Assembly: GCF_963676685.1 (NCBI RefSeq)
Contig: NC_092345.1
Location: 82,401,592-82,465,591, forward strand
Origin: Mytilus edulis
Lineage: Eukaryota; Mollusca; Bivalvia; Mytilida; Mytilidae
Direction of reading: 5' to 3'
Length of the DNA stretch: 64,000 bases
Shown: one piece after another, positions 38,501-50,290 of the stretch
How the letters are laid out: each line of letters begins with the position of its first letter
Position numbering within the stretch: position 1 is the stretch's first letter
Notes under the pieces: model-generated
The model's input: the letters and a program-made list of their open reading frames with translations, nothing else
The model's database searches: none
Told to the model about the DNA's origin: nothing
Made by a program: the position numbers and the translations under genes

Positions 38501-41500
38501 TCTAATATGTAGAAAGTTAATCTAAATTGGGTAGTATGAAATCATTGATAAAAAATATATCTATGGTAGTAATTTTTTTGTACTTGACCAAAAATGTAAT
38601 TTATATTGTACATTTTCAGAAATAGAATTAAAATAATAAATCAAGAGGAAATTATCTGAGTTATTTCCCCTTATGAAAAAAAGTATAACTGCTTCTTGAA
38701 ATGAAAAATTAAAATCTATTGCATTTTATATGAACTGAACAGACAAGATGATCAATTTGGCCAGCAACCCTTTTTTTTAATTGTAGGTTTATCATCAAAG
38801 ACCAGGGCAAGTGAGACTATTCTCAAGTATGGCATACCAGATCGTGGGCCAGATATAAGGGTTTATGATAATCACATCTTATCATATGATCAGGCAAAGA
38901 AAACACCTGTTTGGGTTGCTGAGTATATCACCAAGAGAAATATTGATGGTAATAATTAACATTATGTGAGCCTTATAATTCAAAATGTCTGTAACCTTGG
39001 TGACATGAATAATCAAATTGAATTTGTATTAAGAGATCATTTTCTGGTCATAATGTATACACACACTTTTTCCTCCTATTGTTCCATAATTATTTTTTTT
39101 GAATAATTGCAGTTTTTAAGAATTTCTATTCCCCTGCAATTTTTGAGAAATTTTATAATTTTGTCAGTCTTGAATAAATAGTATTTTTTTTATTTAAAAG
39201 ATGATCTGCACTTATTGATTTTATTTATTTAAAAATGACACCAGTAGTTAATCTTTTACTACTATACAGAGTAAGGTTATGATACCATTTGAATTCATAA
39301 CATGCATAATGAAGAGAGATTTTATAGTGGTTTTGTTTTTCATTTGTTTGTTTGGTTTGGTTTTCATTGCAGTTTAAACATTCAAGGTCTTACAGTCATT
39401 TCATAATAAATCCTCTATCTCAAAACTAAATGAAACTCAGAAATCATTTAAGTGATTGTGGGATGTTCTTCAATGAGACAACAACTCAATGAAACATAAA
39501 AAAACAACACATATAAAGATACATCTTTTAAATGTCACTTAACAGTATTAGAAATAAGTTAAGTGCTCTATGATTTCAGGACCGGCAGACAGAAGAAAAA
39601 TCAAATTTAAATCTGATCCAAATGTTCAAACTGAGTTCAGTGCTGAGAACTCTGATTACCTAGGAAGTGGATGGTCTAGGGGTCATATGGCCCCAGCTGG
39701 GGATAATAAACACAGTCAGGTCAGTGGTAATAGATTAAATCATGCTGTATATATAATCTTTTATTTATTAGGAATTTAGTAAACACATTTCAATAAGGGC
39801 ACTCTCCATAGTATGAATATTGTAACAAATAGTTTTTAGGGTGTAGTTACCATATATATTGAGTACAGGTATGTATAGAATCAATCCAAGTTTTTATGAA
39901 TATTATACAATTACTGTCTTTTGATGAGGAAAAGATAGGGTTTTATTGACTTTTGAAAAGCTGATATTTACTGAGGCAAATGGCTGAGGTGAATATCAGT
40001 TTTCCAAAAGTCAATTAAACCACCTATTTACGGAAACAAAAGACAGTAATTGTTTTATTCAATATTCCAAGAGAGTATACAGAGAAAAATGTATGTTATG
40101 ACAATTATTTGGAAAAAACCAATTGTGCATCATACGATTTTAATATATTTATATATATATATACACGCAAAAGCATATGATTTTTTGCACGGTGAATATG
40201 CTTATTTATTCCAAATCACATTCATATAGATAAACCTTCTAAAATTCTATCAAAATGGAATAATCTTATTTACTAGTATATTGATAATTCCCAGAGTTAC
40301 AGTTGCAAATTATATACTAAATCAGCATAGAATGTTGTTTAATCTTCATCTATTGATTTTAATTGTTTCAGATTTAATTCATTTATTGTCTAAAAGTTAT
40401 GATGGAAACAATCTTATCTGGATACATGTAGATATCTCTTGGTCAGTACACATAATCAGTAATTCACATGTTGAAATATATCAATGAATGCTGAAATTGT
40501 ATCACTAGATATAAAAAAATTTGTAAGGGTTCCACGGAACCCAGTGTCTCGCCTACTTTTACTGTTAATCGCAGACTCAACAAAATGAGGAAAAACATCA
40601 ATAAAAATTTCCCTCTCGATACTGTCTTTTGATTGAAAGAAACTTCCAAGTTTGGTAAAAAAATCCAGGATAGTTTATGAATCTAATAAATGTTTTATAA
40701 ACTTTAACTGCAGACTGTATGTAATGTTAACTGGAAGAAAAACTAAGTCCATTTATAAGTAAAATACGGAAAAAGTGATTTTTTTTTTCACAAAATTTAC
40801 TTCTGAATAATATCTTATGATCAGAAACAAGCTTTTGTCTAAGTTTGGTAGAAATCCAGGATAGTTTAAGAACATTATAAAAAATTTTAAAACTTAAACC
40901 ACAGAGTGAATGTTTTGTTTCTGGTATAAAAAACTAAGTCCATTTATAAGTAAAATACAGAAAAGTGGAAATTTATTTTCACAAAATTTTCTTCTTGATA
41001 CTATCTTATGATCATAAACAAGCTTCTGTCCAAGTTTGGTACAAATCAAGGATAGTTTATGAAAGTAATTAAAATTTTAAAAACTTTAACCACAGAGTGA
41101 ATGTAATGTTTCCTGGCAGAAAAACTAAGTCCATTTAAAAGTAAAATACGGAAAAGTGGAAATTTATTTTTACAAAATTTTCTTCTTGATACTATCTTAT
41201 GATCATAAACAAGCTTCTGTCCAAGTTTGGTACAAATCAAGGATAGTTTATGAAAATTATTAAAATTTTAAAAACTTTAACCACAGGGTGAATGTAATGT
41301 TTCCACGCAGAAAAACTAAGTCCATTTATAAGTAAAATACGGAAAAAATGGAATTTTATTTTTACAAAATTTACTTCTGGATACTTTCTTATGATCATAA
41401 ACAAGCTTCTGTCCAAGTTTGGTAGAAATTCAGTATAGTTAAAGAAAGTTATTAAAATTTCAAAAACTTTAACCACAGAGTGAATATTTGTGGACGCTGA

Positions 41501-44500
41501 CGACGACGCTGACGACGATGGAATGTAGGATCGCTTAGTCTCGCTTTTTCGACTAAAGTCGAAGGCTCGACAAAAAGCGGGGTCCACAAATATTCACTCT
41601 ATGGTTAAAGTTTTTGAAATTTCAATAACTTTTTTAAACTATACTGGATTTCTACCAAACTTGGACAGAAGCTTGTTTCTGATCATAAGATAGTGTCCAG
41701 AAGTAAATTTTGTAAAAATAAAATTCCATTTTTCCCGTATTTTACTTATAAATGGACTTCATTTTTCTGCGGGGAAATATTACATTCACTCTGTGGTTAA
41801 GGTTTTTGAAATTTTAATAACTTTCTTAAACTATCCTGGGTTTGTATCAAACTTGGACAGAAGCTTGTTTATGATCATAAGATAGTATCCAGAAGTATAT
41901 TATGTAAAAAAATTAATCCATTTTTCCCGTATTTTACCTTTAAATGGACTTAGATTTTCTGCCAGGAAACAACACATTCACTCTGTGGTTAAAGTTTATG
42001 AAATTTTAATTACTTTCTTAAACTATCCTGGGTTTGTACCAAACTTCAACAGAAGCTTGTTTATGATCATAAGATAGTATCCAGAAGTAAATTTTGTTAA
42101 AAAAAATAATCTATTTTTTCCATATTATACCTTTAAATGGACTTAGATTTTCTGGCAGGAAACAACACATTCACTCTGTGGTTAAAGTTTTTAAAATTTC
42201 AATAACTATCTTATACTATTTTTAATTTGTACCAAACATGGACAGAAGTTTTTTTATGATCAAAAGCTAGTATCTAGAAGGAAATTTTGTTAAAATTTTA
42301 TACCTGTGTATCTGTATTTTACTTATAAATGGACTTAATTTTTCTTCCATTTAACATTACATACAGTCTGCAGTTAAAGTTTTTAAAACATTTATTAGAT
42401 TCATAAACTATCCTGGATTTTTACCAAACTTGGACAGAAGCTTCTAACAATCAAATGATGATATCAAGAGGAATATTTTGATCAATTTTTTTTTCTCATT
42501 TTTGTTGAGCCTGCGATTTACAGAAAAAGTAGGCGAGACACTGGGTTCAGCGAAATCCTTAAGAATTTTTTTATTATTAATTTGTCTGAATTTTGGTAAA
42601 GACTTTTATGATAGTAAGAAAAACACATTTAAATATTAATAATAGGATTATATGTATTATAGATTGAGAATATGTTTTCTTTGGTCTCTTTTTTCCTACA
42701 CTTCCATTTATTTGACCGCATAATTTCCTTCAGTTCCTGAGATATTGATAACCAAAACTATATTCTAATTTAGCTGAAGGACATTTTAAAGTAATACTGA
42801 TCAAGTAAATGGCTCCTGCAAATGAATTTTGGGAAGGGAATGCTGCAAAAAATTAATTCAGGAGTGAAAGTGTTAAGATAATTATTGCTCAAATACCTTT
42901 AAAATATCTAAAGTACTGGATTTTTTTTAATTTTATTTTCATTTTCCATAATAATTCAATGTTACATTTGGTATATTATCAAATCACCTATTGATTGCCT
43001 TTAATTTTCCTTAAATAATATTCTCCTTGAATTGAAAATAAAAATTACTATTAGTTATTTCACCATGCCATAGATGCCTTACTATTCAGTAGTAGTTATA
43101 ATATTTCTGTTTTATTACAGGAAGCAATGAAGCAGTCATTTTATTTATCAAATATTTTACCTCAAAACTTGGAAAATAATGGAGGATTCTGGAATAGACT
43201 TGAAATGTACTGCAGGGATCTAACAAAAAAATATAAGGGAGTCAGAATAATTAGTGGGCCTCTAGTTTTACCTACCACAGATGAAGATGGATTGCATTAT
43301 GTAAAATATCCAGTAAGTCATCCATTCAACTTAACTTTTATAATTAGTGTGGGCCTTATGTCTGTTTGAAACTTTTTCCAAATGATTTCAAAATATATTT
43401 GAAATAAAAAATCAGCTCAGTAGTGAGTGCGTTTAAGACTAATTGGTGGCCTTCGGCTGTTGTCTGCTCTTTTGTCAGGTTGTTGTCTCTGACATATTCC
43501 CCATTTCCATTCACAATTTTATTCAGTAGTGAGTGCTTCAGTAGTGACAGGATTTACAACATATCTTTCTTAGAATCACTATTGATGAATTTAGAAATTG
43601 ATCTTAAGAAACTAAGGTTCCAATTCCCGTTGCAGAGTTGACAATAGATAGATTTGGCTTTTCTTTGAAGGTATAGTTTGGTCTTATCAACTTACATATT
43701 CAAATACTTATACACCCTTGGCTTTCAAATTTTTTGAAGGGAGCATTTTGATCCAGAAAAGTTCTCCTGAAGCCCAAAAGTTATAACAGCTTCAAGTTTG
43801 ATCATTGTATATTTTTATGTAATCAATATGGGTATTTAACTACTATTCCATAACACCAGTCAAGTCAAAATATTGGTTAGTTCTATGTCAAAGGCATCCC
43901 CGAATTAAATTTATGATCTATAGGAAAATGCATTGAACTTCAATACCGAGGAGACCAGGCTCCAGCCTACATTAGTTTCTTACCAGAAATTTGGAGAGAT
44001 AAAATATATATGTATTAGCAGGGCACTTCAGGAAGTGCTCTTTCTTTAAAATTAATTTTGATGTTTTATGGATAACATGTTTATTACCTGCTTTAATCTT
44101 TATTTTATTAAAATTTTGTTTTTACTTTCCAGGTAATTGGTAAAAATGAAGTTTCTGTACCAACACATTTGTATAAAGTGATAATTATAGAAAATGAGAA
44201 ATCAGAACCATTAGGACTTGGTGCTTTTATTGTTCCAAATCAGCCAATAGGATTTGAGCATAGCTTGAAAGATTTCCAAGTTGATTTGAAAAAACTTGAA
44301 AGGTCTTCTGGAATAACATTCACACCAAAACTTGACACTGTGAAAATCCCTGATTTGTGTCAGATAGATTCATGTAATTTGATGAAAAAAGACAAATTTG
44401 AATTGTATATGATTGGAAGAAAATTACAAGGAGCTAGAAGTCTGAAATATTTAGAGAAAATTTGGTCAGAAATTGAAACAAAAAACTTAACTCCTGATAG

Positions 44501-44576
44501 CTATTTGATAAATCTTTACAATAGCAGAAAACTAGAATTAACTTATGAAGAAAAAGTTGTAAGGAATAAAGGTTAA
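34656..44576 (+). CDS. EXOG: EXOG, mitochondrial endo/exonuclease G-like, 5 exons
   Basis: A DNA/RNA non-specific (beta-beta-alpha metal) nuclease. In mammals EXOG is a 5'-3' exonuclease of the mitochondrial inner membrane that acts in mtDNA repair. Exons: 34656-34752, 38787-38948, 39580-39719, 43121-43312, 44133-44576. They sum to 1035 nt, i.e. 344 residues (human about 368). Phases agree and all borders are GT-AG. Residues 5-25 are hydrophobic with basic residues, fitting a mitochondrial signal-anchor. The catalytic motif SRGHMAPAG places the general-base His at 122. The metal-site region WNRLEMYC carries Asn158 and Glu161. Exon 5 holds the rest of the fold and the C-terminal helical Wing domain that separates EXOG from ENDOG. 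Exon 1 was chosen because its donor A|GTAATG gives the required phase 1. It is the least certain part. Confidence 0.92.
34944..34978. repeat. Perfect 16-bp hairpin in EXOG intron 1
   Basis: CAAGGATTTGTATAGT, a 3-base loop, then its exact reverse complement. It may be the end of a repeat family rather than a functional site. Confidence 0.75.
35017..35096 (+). repeat. Tandem duplication of a 40-bp unit
   Basis: Two adjacent 40-bp units begin ACAGTGATTC and end CCTCAATCTTT, with two differences seen. Confidence 0.8.
35406..37795 (+). mobile_element. Third copy (~2.4 kb) of the TTTATACGACCGC-ended element, EXOG intron 1
   Basis: Opposite orientation to the copies at 26050-29513. It starts TTTTTATACGACCGCAAATTT and ends with CTCTGCGGTCGTATAAAG plus CCCTGCGGAGCACCTGG. 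The (GTC)n run near its left end (35470-35530) is longer than in the 28.7-kb copy. AT-rich palindromic blocks with TTGCACAATATTGTG lie at about 36720-36890. The 65-residue frame at 37157-37354 matches the one at 27104-27301 and is probably an incidental frame shared by homology, not a protein gene. Confidence 0.75.
37796..38786. other. EXOG intron 1, 3' part
   Basis: It contains a short diverged piece of the 10485-family repeat at about 37877-37935 (AAGATGTGGTATTATTG). Otherwise AT-rich without features. Open frames at 38059-38307 and 38328-38525 look incidental. Confidence 0.35.
39899..40067. repeat. MITE-like hairpin in EXOG intron 3
   Basis: Left arm about 39899-39973 and right arm about 39990-40067 are inverted copies. 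Both contain the ACTGTCTTTTG block and the TTGACTTTTGAAAA block. The loop is about 16 bp. Confidence 0.65.
40520..42568. mobile_element. Long foldback element of ~190-bp subrepeats, EXOG intron 3
   Basis: Ends are inverted copies: GAACCCAGTGTCTCGCCTAC near 40536, and GTAGGCGAGACACTGGGTTC near 42531. The left arm has four ~190-bp subrepeats marked by AAGTCCATTTATAAGTAAAA (about 40746, 40936, 41126, 41314). The right arm has four in reverse (about 41733, 41924, 42118, 42314). At the centre (41505-41575) are a GACGACG run and GGCTCGACAAAAA. It may be two head-to-head insertions of the element seen once at 7310. Frames at 41046-41240 and 41237-41587 are products of the repeat. Confidence 0.75.
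42569..43120. other. EXOG intron 3, 3' part: nothing recognised
   Basis: AT-rich intron sequence leading to the acceptor of exon 4 (TTTATTACAG). Confidence 0.4.
43435..43525 (+). repeat. Dispersed mussel repeat, EXOG intron 4
   Basis: It contains TTGGTGGCCTTCGGCTGTTG and GACATATTCCCCATTTCC, the same family as 9735-9870. Confidence 0.6.
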
Positions 44577-44948
44577 AAAAAGTTAATTGTGTTTTACTGG
44601 TACAGTAAACCTATGAAGCACAGTCACCTAGTAATATTAACAATAGCTTTTACTAGTGCTGATCAGGGAGAAGAAACTCACCACTAATTTTAAGCTCACA
44701 AACAAAGGAGTAGGTTTGGAAAGGTCTTAAAATGGCCCCCTTTTTTAGCTAGATTTCAATTTAGGATTTATTGACCAATATCACAAAGAAACATACAAAA
44801 TGTAGCTAATATATAGACTAAATTGGAAATAAGTCATTTTTTGAAAATTTATGTTCCTGTATTTTATTTATGACGTCACAAATAGTACTTATTTGGATTT
44901 TCCACTCAAAAGTCAATGAAAATGGGTAAATTTTCACTAATTATTTGA

Positions 44949-45067
44949 CAGGAAACATAGAGCGCATATGTCGACAACAAAGATCTTTTACAGTAATATT
45001 TGTAAAGAAATTTTACATGTCTACCTTGAAAATTAAGTTTGTAGACGCCTGCGCTCTATGTTTCCTG
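44949..45067 (+). repeat. Inverted repeat in the predicted EXOG 3' UTR
   Basis: CAGGAAACATAGAGCGCA at 44949-44966 has its exact reverse complement at 45050-45067, and the arms extend imperfectly. It lies between the EXOG stop and the AATAAA at 45161, so a long stem-loop in the mRNA is possible. It could equally be a small MITE. Confidence 0.75.
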
Positions 45068-45160
45068 GTCCTAAATTTGGTTGAAATTCGGCTGATTTTG
45101 TCAAATATTGCCAAAACCTCTTATCTTCACCAATTTTGGATGTAAAAATCAACGCGTTGG

Positions 45161-45166
45161 AATAAA
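45161..45166 (+). terminator. Candidate EXOG polyadenylation signal
   Basis: AATAAA about 585 bp after the EXOG stop codon (44574-44576), the first plus-strand canonical hexamer noticed. Confidence 0.4.
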
Positions 45167-45939
45167 GCTTTGACAAAAATAATTCTATTTAACTTTCTTA
45201 CATGTCTTAAAGTCAACTTAAATCATTTTTCATCTCGTTACACTGAACTTTATAATCGAGGCCATTTATGGCCTTTACCGAACTTACTCCAAATTTCCAA
45301 TTTGATGTACTTTAGATACAACCTTTTAAGTATGTATGGAATATAAGGTTTTAACACAAAGATCACTATAACAGCAGATGCAAAAAAAATCAAAATAACA
45401 TGATGGTAGCCTAAAAATTCTTTTGGCTTCAAAAATCTATTTGTAAATTTGGTTTGTTAATTCACTTTGATGGAAAAAAGAACCCTATTGATTTTGAGTT
45501 TACACAGTTCACAAAAAATATCTGAGTATATTGCTACTTTATAAAGACTCTTACAAATTTGTTCAGGTCCCTGTCTACTTATATTTTGGCATTACTCAAG
45601 GTCATGATTTTTCAGGCTATTTATGTTGTCTTTACACTAAATCCATTTGATGTGTATTGATTGATACTTTGGGAGATCATTATTAAATCAGTTGTCAATA
45701 GCATTTAATTAAGTTTTCAGTAACTGCAAGCACTCTTATTACGTTAATTTGTATGTATTGTTTTATGTTTGTTGTATTATGTGCTTGTACTGATCTATAG
45801 AGTTAAGCCATTTACAACTGACTTCTGTGGTAAGATTGCACTGTTGCAATCAAAATTCTTATGTTGATGACTTGATGTTTCCAGAATTTATCATTACTGT
45901 TCAGAAAAAGAAAGAAAAAAAACCATAATGCATGTAACT
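45167..45939. other. Intergenic, nothing recognised
   Basis: AT-rich DNA. Only short frames without protein similarity. Confidence 0.35.
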
Positions 45940-46080
45940 ACCGAATTAGACTATCGAATTAGACTATTTACCGGCCTTGTAATAACATGACCAACACAAG
46001 CTTACCATTCTGGACCACTGATATCACCCCAAGTTTTTGGTGAGGTTGGTGTTGCTGTTGAACCCTTATTTGTGACATTT
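45940..46080 (+). repeat. Fragment of the reverse-transcriptase element tail
   Basis: GAATTAGACTATTTACCGG, GATATCACCCCAAG and TTTTTGGTGAGG match, diverged, the segment after the reverse transcriptase at 58605-58735. Confidence 0.5.
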
Positions 46081-46082
46081 TA

Positions 46083-46345
46083 CCTATTGTGTCTGTTTGT
46101 TTTGTTATAATATATAATGGAATTTGATATAACTGTCATACAGTTAAGCAGTTTGGCTAGCTTTAAAACCCGATTTAATCCACCACTTTCTACATAAGAA
46201 AATGCCTGTACCAAGTCAGGAATATGACAGTTGTAATTTGTTTGATGTGTTTGAGCTTTTGATTTTGTCATTTGATTAGGGACTTTCCGTTTTGAATTTT
46301 CCACGGAGTTCAGTATTTTTGTGATTTTACTTTTTTTTAGCACAA
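46083..46345 (-). repeat. SINE-like dispersed repeat
   Basis: On the minus strand it holds AGTCCCTAATCAAATGACAA, ACTGTCATATTCCTGACTTG and GTATGACAGT. Related copies lie at about 48665-48890, 52240-52335, 52815-52910 and 57110-57350. The frame at 46080-46343 is incidental to the repeat. Confidence 0.6.
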
Positions 46346-46834
46346 CATTCTTTACATCCTATCCATGAACATCTCAAACTATATATCATAGATTATAAGT
46401 TTAAAGAAAGCCAGTCAACCACATGGTATAAAAAGACGCAAACAACATCAATAACTATACTCTACAAACAATTTCAAATGGTCACAACTAAAAATAAACT
46501 AATTTAAATACTGATAAAAGGTCTTTAGTAACTATTGTTAGACTACAATTGATTTAATTCAACTTTTGGGCTAAAGTAAACCAAACTTGGCCTCAATAAT
46601 TATTTGGGTATCTTATACTATTTATTATGATTTAAACCTTATTTTACATGACTACCATAAACTCCGTAGATACAGGTGAGCGACACAGGCTCTAGAGAGC
46701 CTCTAGTTTCATTTGGTGATGCAACAGACATTTACTTATCTACTATTGTATGATTTTTAATCACTTGATATGCCTCATTAGCGTATTTTCACAGGAGTAA
46801 TACGACTGGTGTCATAAGTTGATCTCTGAGGTAC

Positions 46835-46935
46835 CTAACCTCTACTGGCAATGGTATTGATTTCGTTTATTAAGACTTTTTAGCCATGGCGTTGTCAGTT
46901 TATTTTTGATCTATGAGTTTGAATGTCCTTTTGGT
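46835..46935 (+). repeat. Fragment of the reverse-transcriptase element tail
   Basis: It contains TTTTAGCCATGGCGTTGTC and CTATGAGTTTGAATGTCC, as in the last part of the 58575-58878 tail. Confidence 0.6.
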
Positions 46936-47740
46936 ATCTTTCCCCTCTTTTATTGTGCTCTTATGAAGCATAACTTATGCAAAACCTTCTCAAAGATTAA
47001 TAGATTATCAATTACTAAGTGTTTTAATATTTCACTTTCAGATATATTGAATATGTTCTGTTCTTCAGTAAACCACATTCAATGAATGCTTGCATTTCGT
47101 ATAGACCAATGAACTTTAGATTAAGAATAATTTCGATGGAAGGAGGTCATCTTAATATCTTGATTTTTTCTTGATATTGACACAGATGCACAATCTCGAA
47201 CTAGAATCTATGACGAACGTGATTATTACAACTTTCAATTGTCAACTTCACAGTAACTTTCCGAACAGTAAAACATTCTCTGTTCTTTTTACTGTTTGCA
47301 AAAGTATGAATTATTTCTTAACCTAGGCATAGATTGCCTTAGCCGTATTTGGAACAACTTTTTGCAATTTTGAGTCCTCAATGCTCTTCAACGTTGTACT
47401 TGTTTTGGCTTTCTAACTATTTTGATCTGAGCGTCACTGATGAGTCTTATGTAGACGAAACTTGCTTCTAAAGTATCAAATTATAAGCCTGATACCTTTG
47501 ATAACTTTTGAATGGCGTTTACATTTCCAATTGATAAGTCAAGCCCTGCATGATTACACCACACGGACTGTATTGACAGGTTTTTTTTCCTACACAAAAA
47601 CTGCTACATCAGAGGTATAATTAGTTGCGCGGATGATCGACTGAAATCGACAATGCATAAGTTTTACAAAAACATTCACAAATAGCTTTACAGAAATTCG
47701 TATCAAGAACTATATATAGCCGGGTGGTCTTTATGTTTGC
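46936..47740 (+). pseudogene. Decayed reverse transcriptase, second family, copy 1
   Basis: Translation in pieces shows a palm region like RYI-x-x-LFFSKPH, then ISMEGGHLNILIFS, broken by stops and frameshifts. A second copy at 49640-50290 shares the same segments. A dispersed repeat (47281-47508, family of 18340) interrupts it. The uninterrupted order is visible in the second copy, where GTTCTTTT runs straight on to GGATGGTGTTTAC. The family is related to the one at 57504, probably Penelope-like. It is non-functional. Confidence 0.55.
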
Positions 47741-47829
47741 GTAACATCTTTCACAAGTTCTTACAACCATTGTTTGTTCAGAAATTGATGAGCTTATGAA
47801 ATATTGTGATGACGTATTATGTGCAGATT

Positions 47830-49300
47830 TTTCATCACTTTATTAGATACCTAAACTACATAAGTTCTCTATCAAACAACGGTATATTGATAGGTCTTCC
47901 AAATTATTAAGATCAATTTTAACAGCCTTCAAAGCCGATTTAAAAGTTATTGTGTAACTGCCAATCATAGGGGTGACGTAAATTAGATGTGGATACTAAA
48001 TAAATCAAAATATCTTTTAGGATATATACAATCTATGACTCTCATCTTGCAATAGTAGTAAAACATCTGACTTTTCTACACTCTACACAAGTATTCCCCA
48101 TTCAAAACTAAAAGACAAATTGATAGAGATGGTATTGCTTTGTTTCATAAAAATGACTGGTCAACCTCGAAAAAATCATTATGTTGTCTAAGGGAGGGAT
48201 AAATCCTAATTTGTAAACAAGCACTCTGATTCAAACATTTTTTTTAAACTGACATTATCAAGATGCTTGATTTATTGATTGACAACATATTTGTTACGTT
48301 TGGAGGACCTGTTTTTCAACAAACAATAGGAATTTCCATGGGAACCAACTGTGCCCTTCTTCTCGTCGACTTTTTCCTTTATTCTTATTAGACCGAGCTT
48401 ATACAAGAACTTCTTAGGAAGAATAAAAAAAATTAGTAATATCCTTCAACTTTACTTTCCGCTATATAGATGATGTTCTCTAACTAAATAATTCAAAATT
48501 TGGTGACTATGTTGAACGAATCTATCCAATCGAGTACAGAGATAAAAGAAACAACAGACCCAGTTAAGTCTGCCTCATGTTGACCTACATTTTCACGACA
48601 AAGGAGATGGTTTCAGCTTCTAAACGTTCTATGTAGCAACATTCCAGCAGCGCCTGCATATGGAGTATAAAGTAAAATCACAAAAATACTGAACTCAGAG
48701 GAAAATCAAATCGGAAAGTCCCTAATCATGGCAAAATTCAAATGACAAAAAACATCAAAAACGAATGGACAATAACTGTCATATTCCTGACTTGGTACAG
48801 GCATTTTCAAATGTAGAAATGGTGGATTAAACCTGGTTTTATAGCGCTAAACCTCTCACTTTGTATGACAGTCTCATCAACTTCCGTTATATTTACAGTG
48901 ATGCGTGAACTAAACAGACATAATAAATAAAATAGTCAAAATATGGGTACAGCAGTCATCATCGTGTTACAATTTTAAGTAGTAAAACACACAACATACA
49001 CAACTTAATACTAAGCAACTGTAATTTGTATGACAGTCTCATCAAATCGTGTTGCTTAGTATTAGTAAAACAGTATATCTCCAAATTTATACGACATTCC
49101 CGTGCTTTATATGCTGTAATGAATTCCTTGATAAACGGTTGCAGCTCAGAATGAAGCTATTAAACCAAGAGTTCCAAATGGTGAAGTTGAAATCTTCCCT
49201 TCGTAAATTTTACAGACGCCATCACGAGTTGGTTGAGCATTACGGAATATTCATTTCACAGATGATACCGGATATGTTCCTTATGTCGTAGATACAATCC
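47830..49300 (+). pseudogene. Decayed reverse transcriptase of the 57504 family
   Basis: Recognisable pieces include the finger region (KQRYIDRSSKLLRSIL), LDLLIDNIFVTFGG, a damaged fingers-palm motif (GISMGTNCAL for GIPMGTNCAP), RYIDDVL with a stop just after, and the C-terminal EFQMVKLKSSLRKFYRRHHE. Several stops and frameshifts are present. A SINE-like repeat is inserted at about 48665-49030, between the NIPAAPAYGV and SKQYISKFIRHSRA regions. This copy keeps more of the 5' side than the intact one. Confidence 0.7.
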
Positions 49301-49470
49301 TATTACCTTTGCCACATGTGGAGCAGGATCTGCTTACCCTTTCGGAGTACCTGGTATCGTGTTGCTTAGTATTTAGTTTTGTATGTTGTGTATCTGTCTT
49401 TTTTTTAGCCATGGCGTTGTCAGTTTATTTTTTTTAAATGTCCCTCTGGTATCTTTCGTCCCTTTTAAAA
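49301..49470 (+). repeat. Reverse-transcriptase element tail
   Basis: It directly follows the decayed copy above: CACATGTGGAGCAGGATCTG, then GTGTTGCTTAGT, AGCCATGGCGTTGTCAG and the CTCTGGTATCTTTCGTCCC end. Confidence 0.65.
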
Positions 49471-49639
49471 AAATTCTAAAGCTGTTATGGAAAATTACAA
49501 TTGTGCAGCAATATCAAAACGTTTGATTTTTCTTGACTTTGCACTACTTTTCCCAAAACTTAATTGCCTTTTCTACAAAATTGTGTCATGTCGTGAAGTT
49601 TCTCACTGATTGCAAAAATATAAACACTCACTGGCAGTC

Positions 49640-50290
49640 TGATATGATCTAAATACTTGGTTTTTTTTTTTATCGACGACATATTTTGCTTCAGTTTGAT
49701 GGATTAATATATCATCAGACAGTCGGAATTTCAACAGACTTAAAGTGTGCACCCATGAAGGGTGACTTGTTATTGTGCTCTTATGGGCCTAACTTATGCA
49801 AATCCTTCTTAAAGATTAATAGAAAAAGAACTATAAAGTTTTTTTGAATATTTCGTTTTCAGATATATTAAAGATTTCCTGTACCTCAGTAAACCACATT
49901 CCAATGAATGCGTACATTTCGTATAGCCCAATGAACTTAAGATTGATAATTATTTCGATGGAAGAAGGTCATCCTAATATCTTAATCTTTTTCTTGATAT
50001 TGAATCAGATAAACAATTTCAAACTAGAATCTATGACAAACGTGATGACTTGAATTTTCGAACTTGAAACTTCACATTTTCCCATCGTAAAACATTCTCT
50101 GTTCTTTTGGATGGTGTTTACATATCCAGTTGATATGTTCATCCTGCATGTTTTACGGACTGCATTGGCAGGTTTTTGTTCTTTACACAAAAACTGCTAC
50201 ATCAGAGTTATGATCAGTAACGAGGAAGACCGAATGATATCGAAAATGCATAAGATTAACAAAAACAATCACAAATAGGTTCGCCTATAC
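49640..50290 (+). pseudogene. Decayed reverse transcriptase, second family, copy 2
   Basis: It contains the same palm-to-C-terminal segment as 46936-47740, including SKPHSNE and EEGHPNIL, but without the inserted repeat. Stops and frameshifts occur throughout. The frame at 49844-50053 is one surviving piece. Confidence 0.55.

Noticed and set aside
41237-41587. 116-residue minus-strand frame
   Set aside because: It is made of the foldback subrepeats (the same segments recur in it) and has no independent support.
46080-46343. 87-residue minus-strand frame as a gene
   Set aside because: It coincides with a SINE-like repeat present in several other places here, where the frame is broken.
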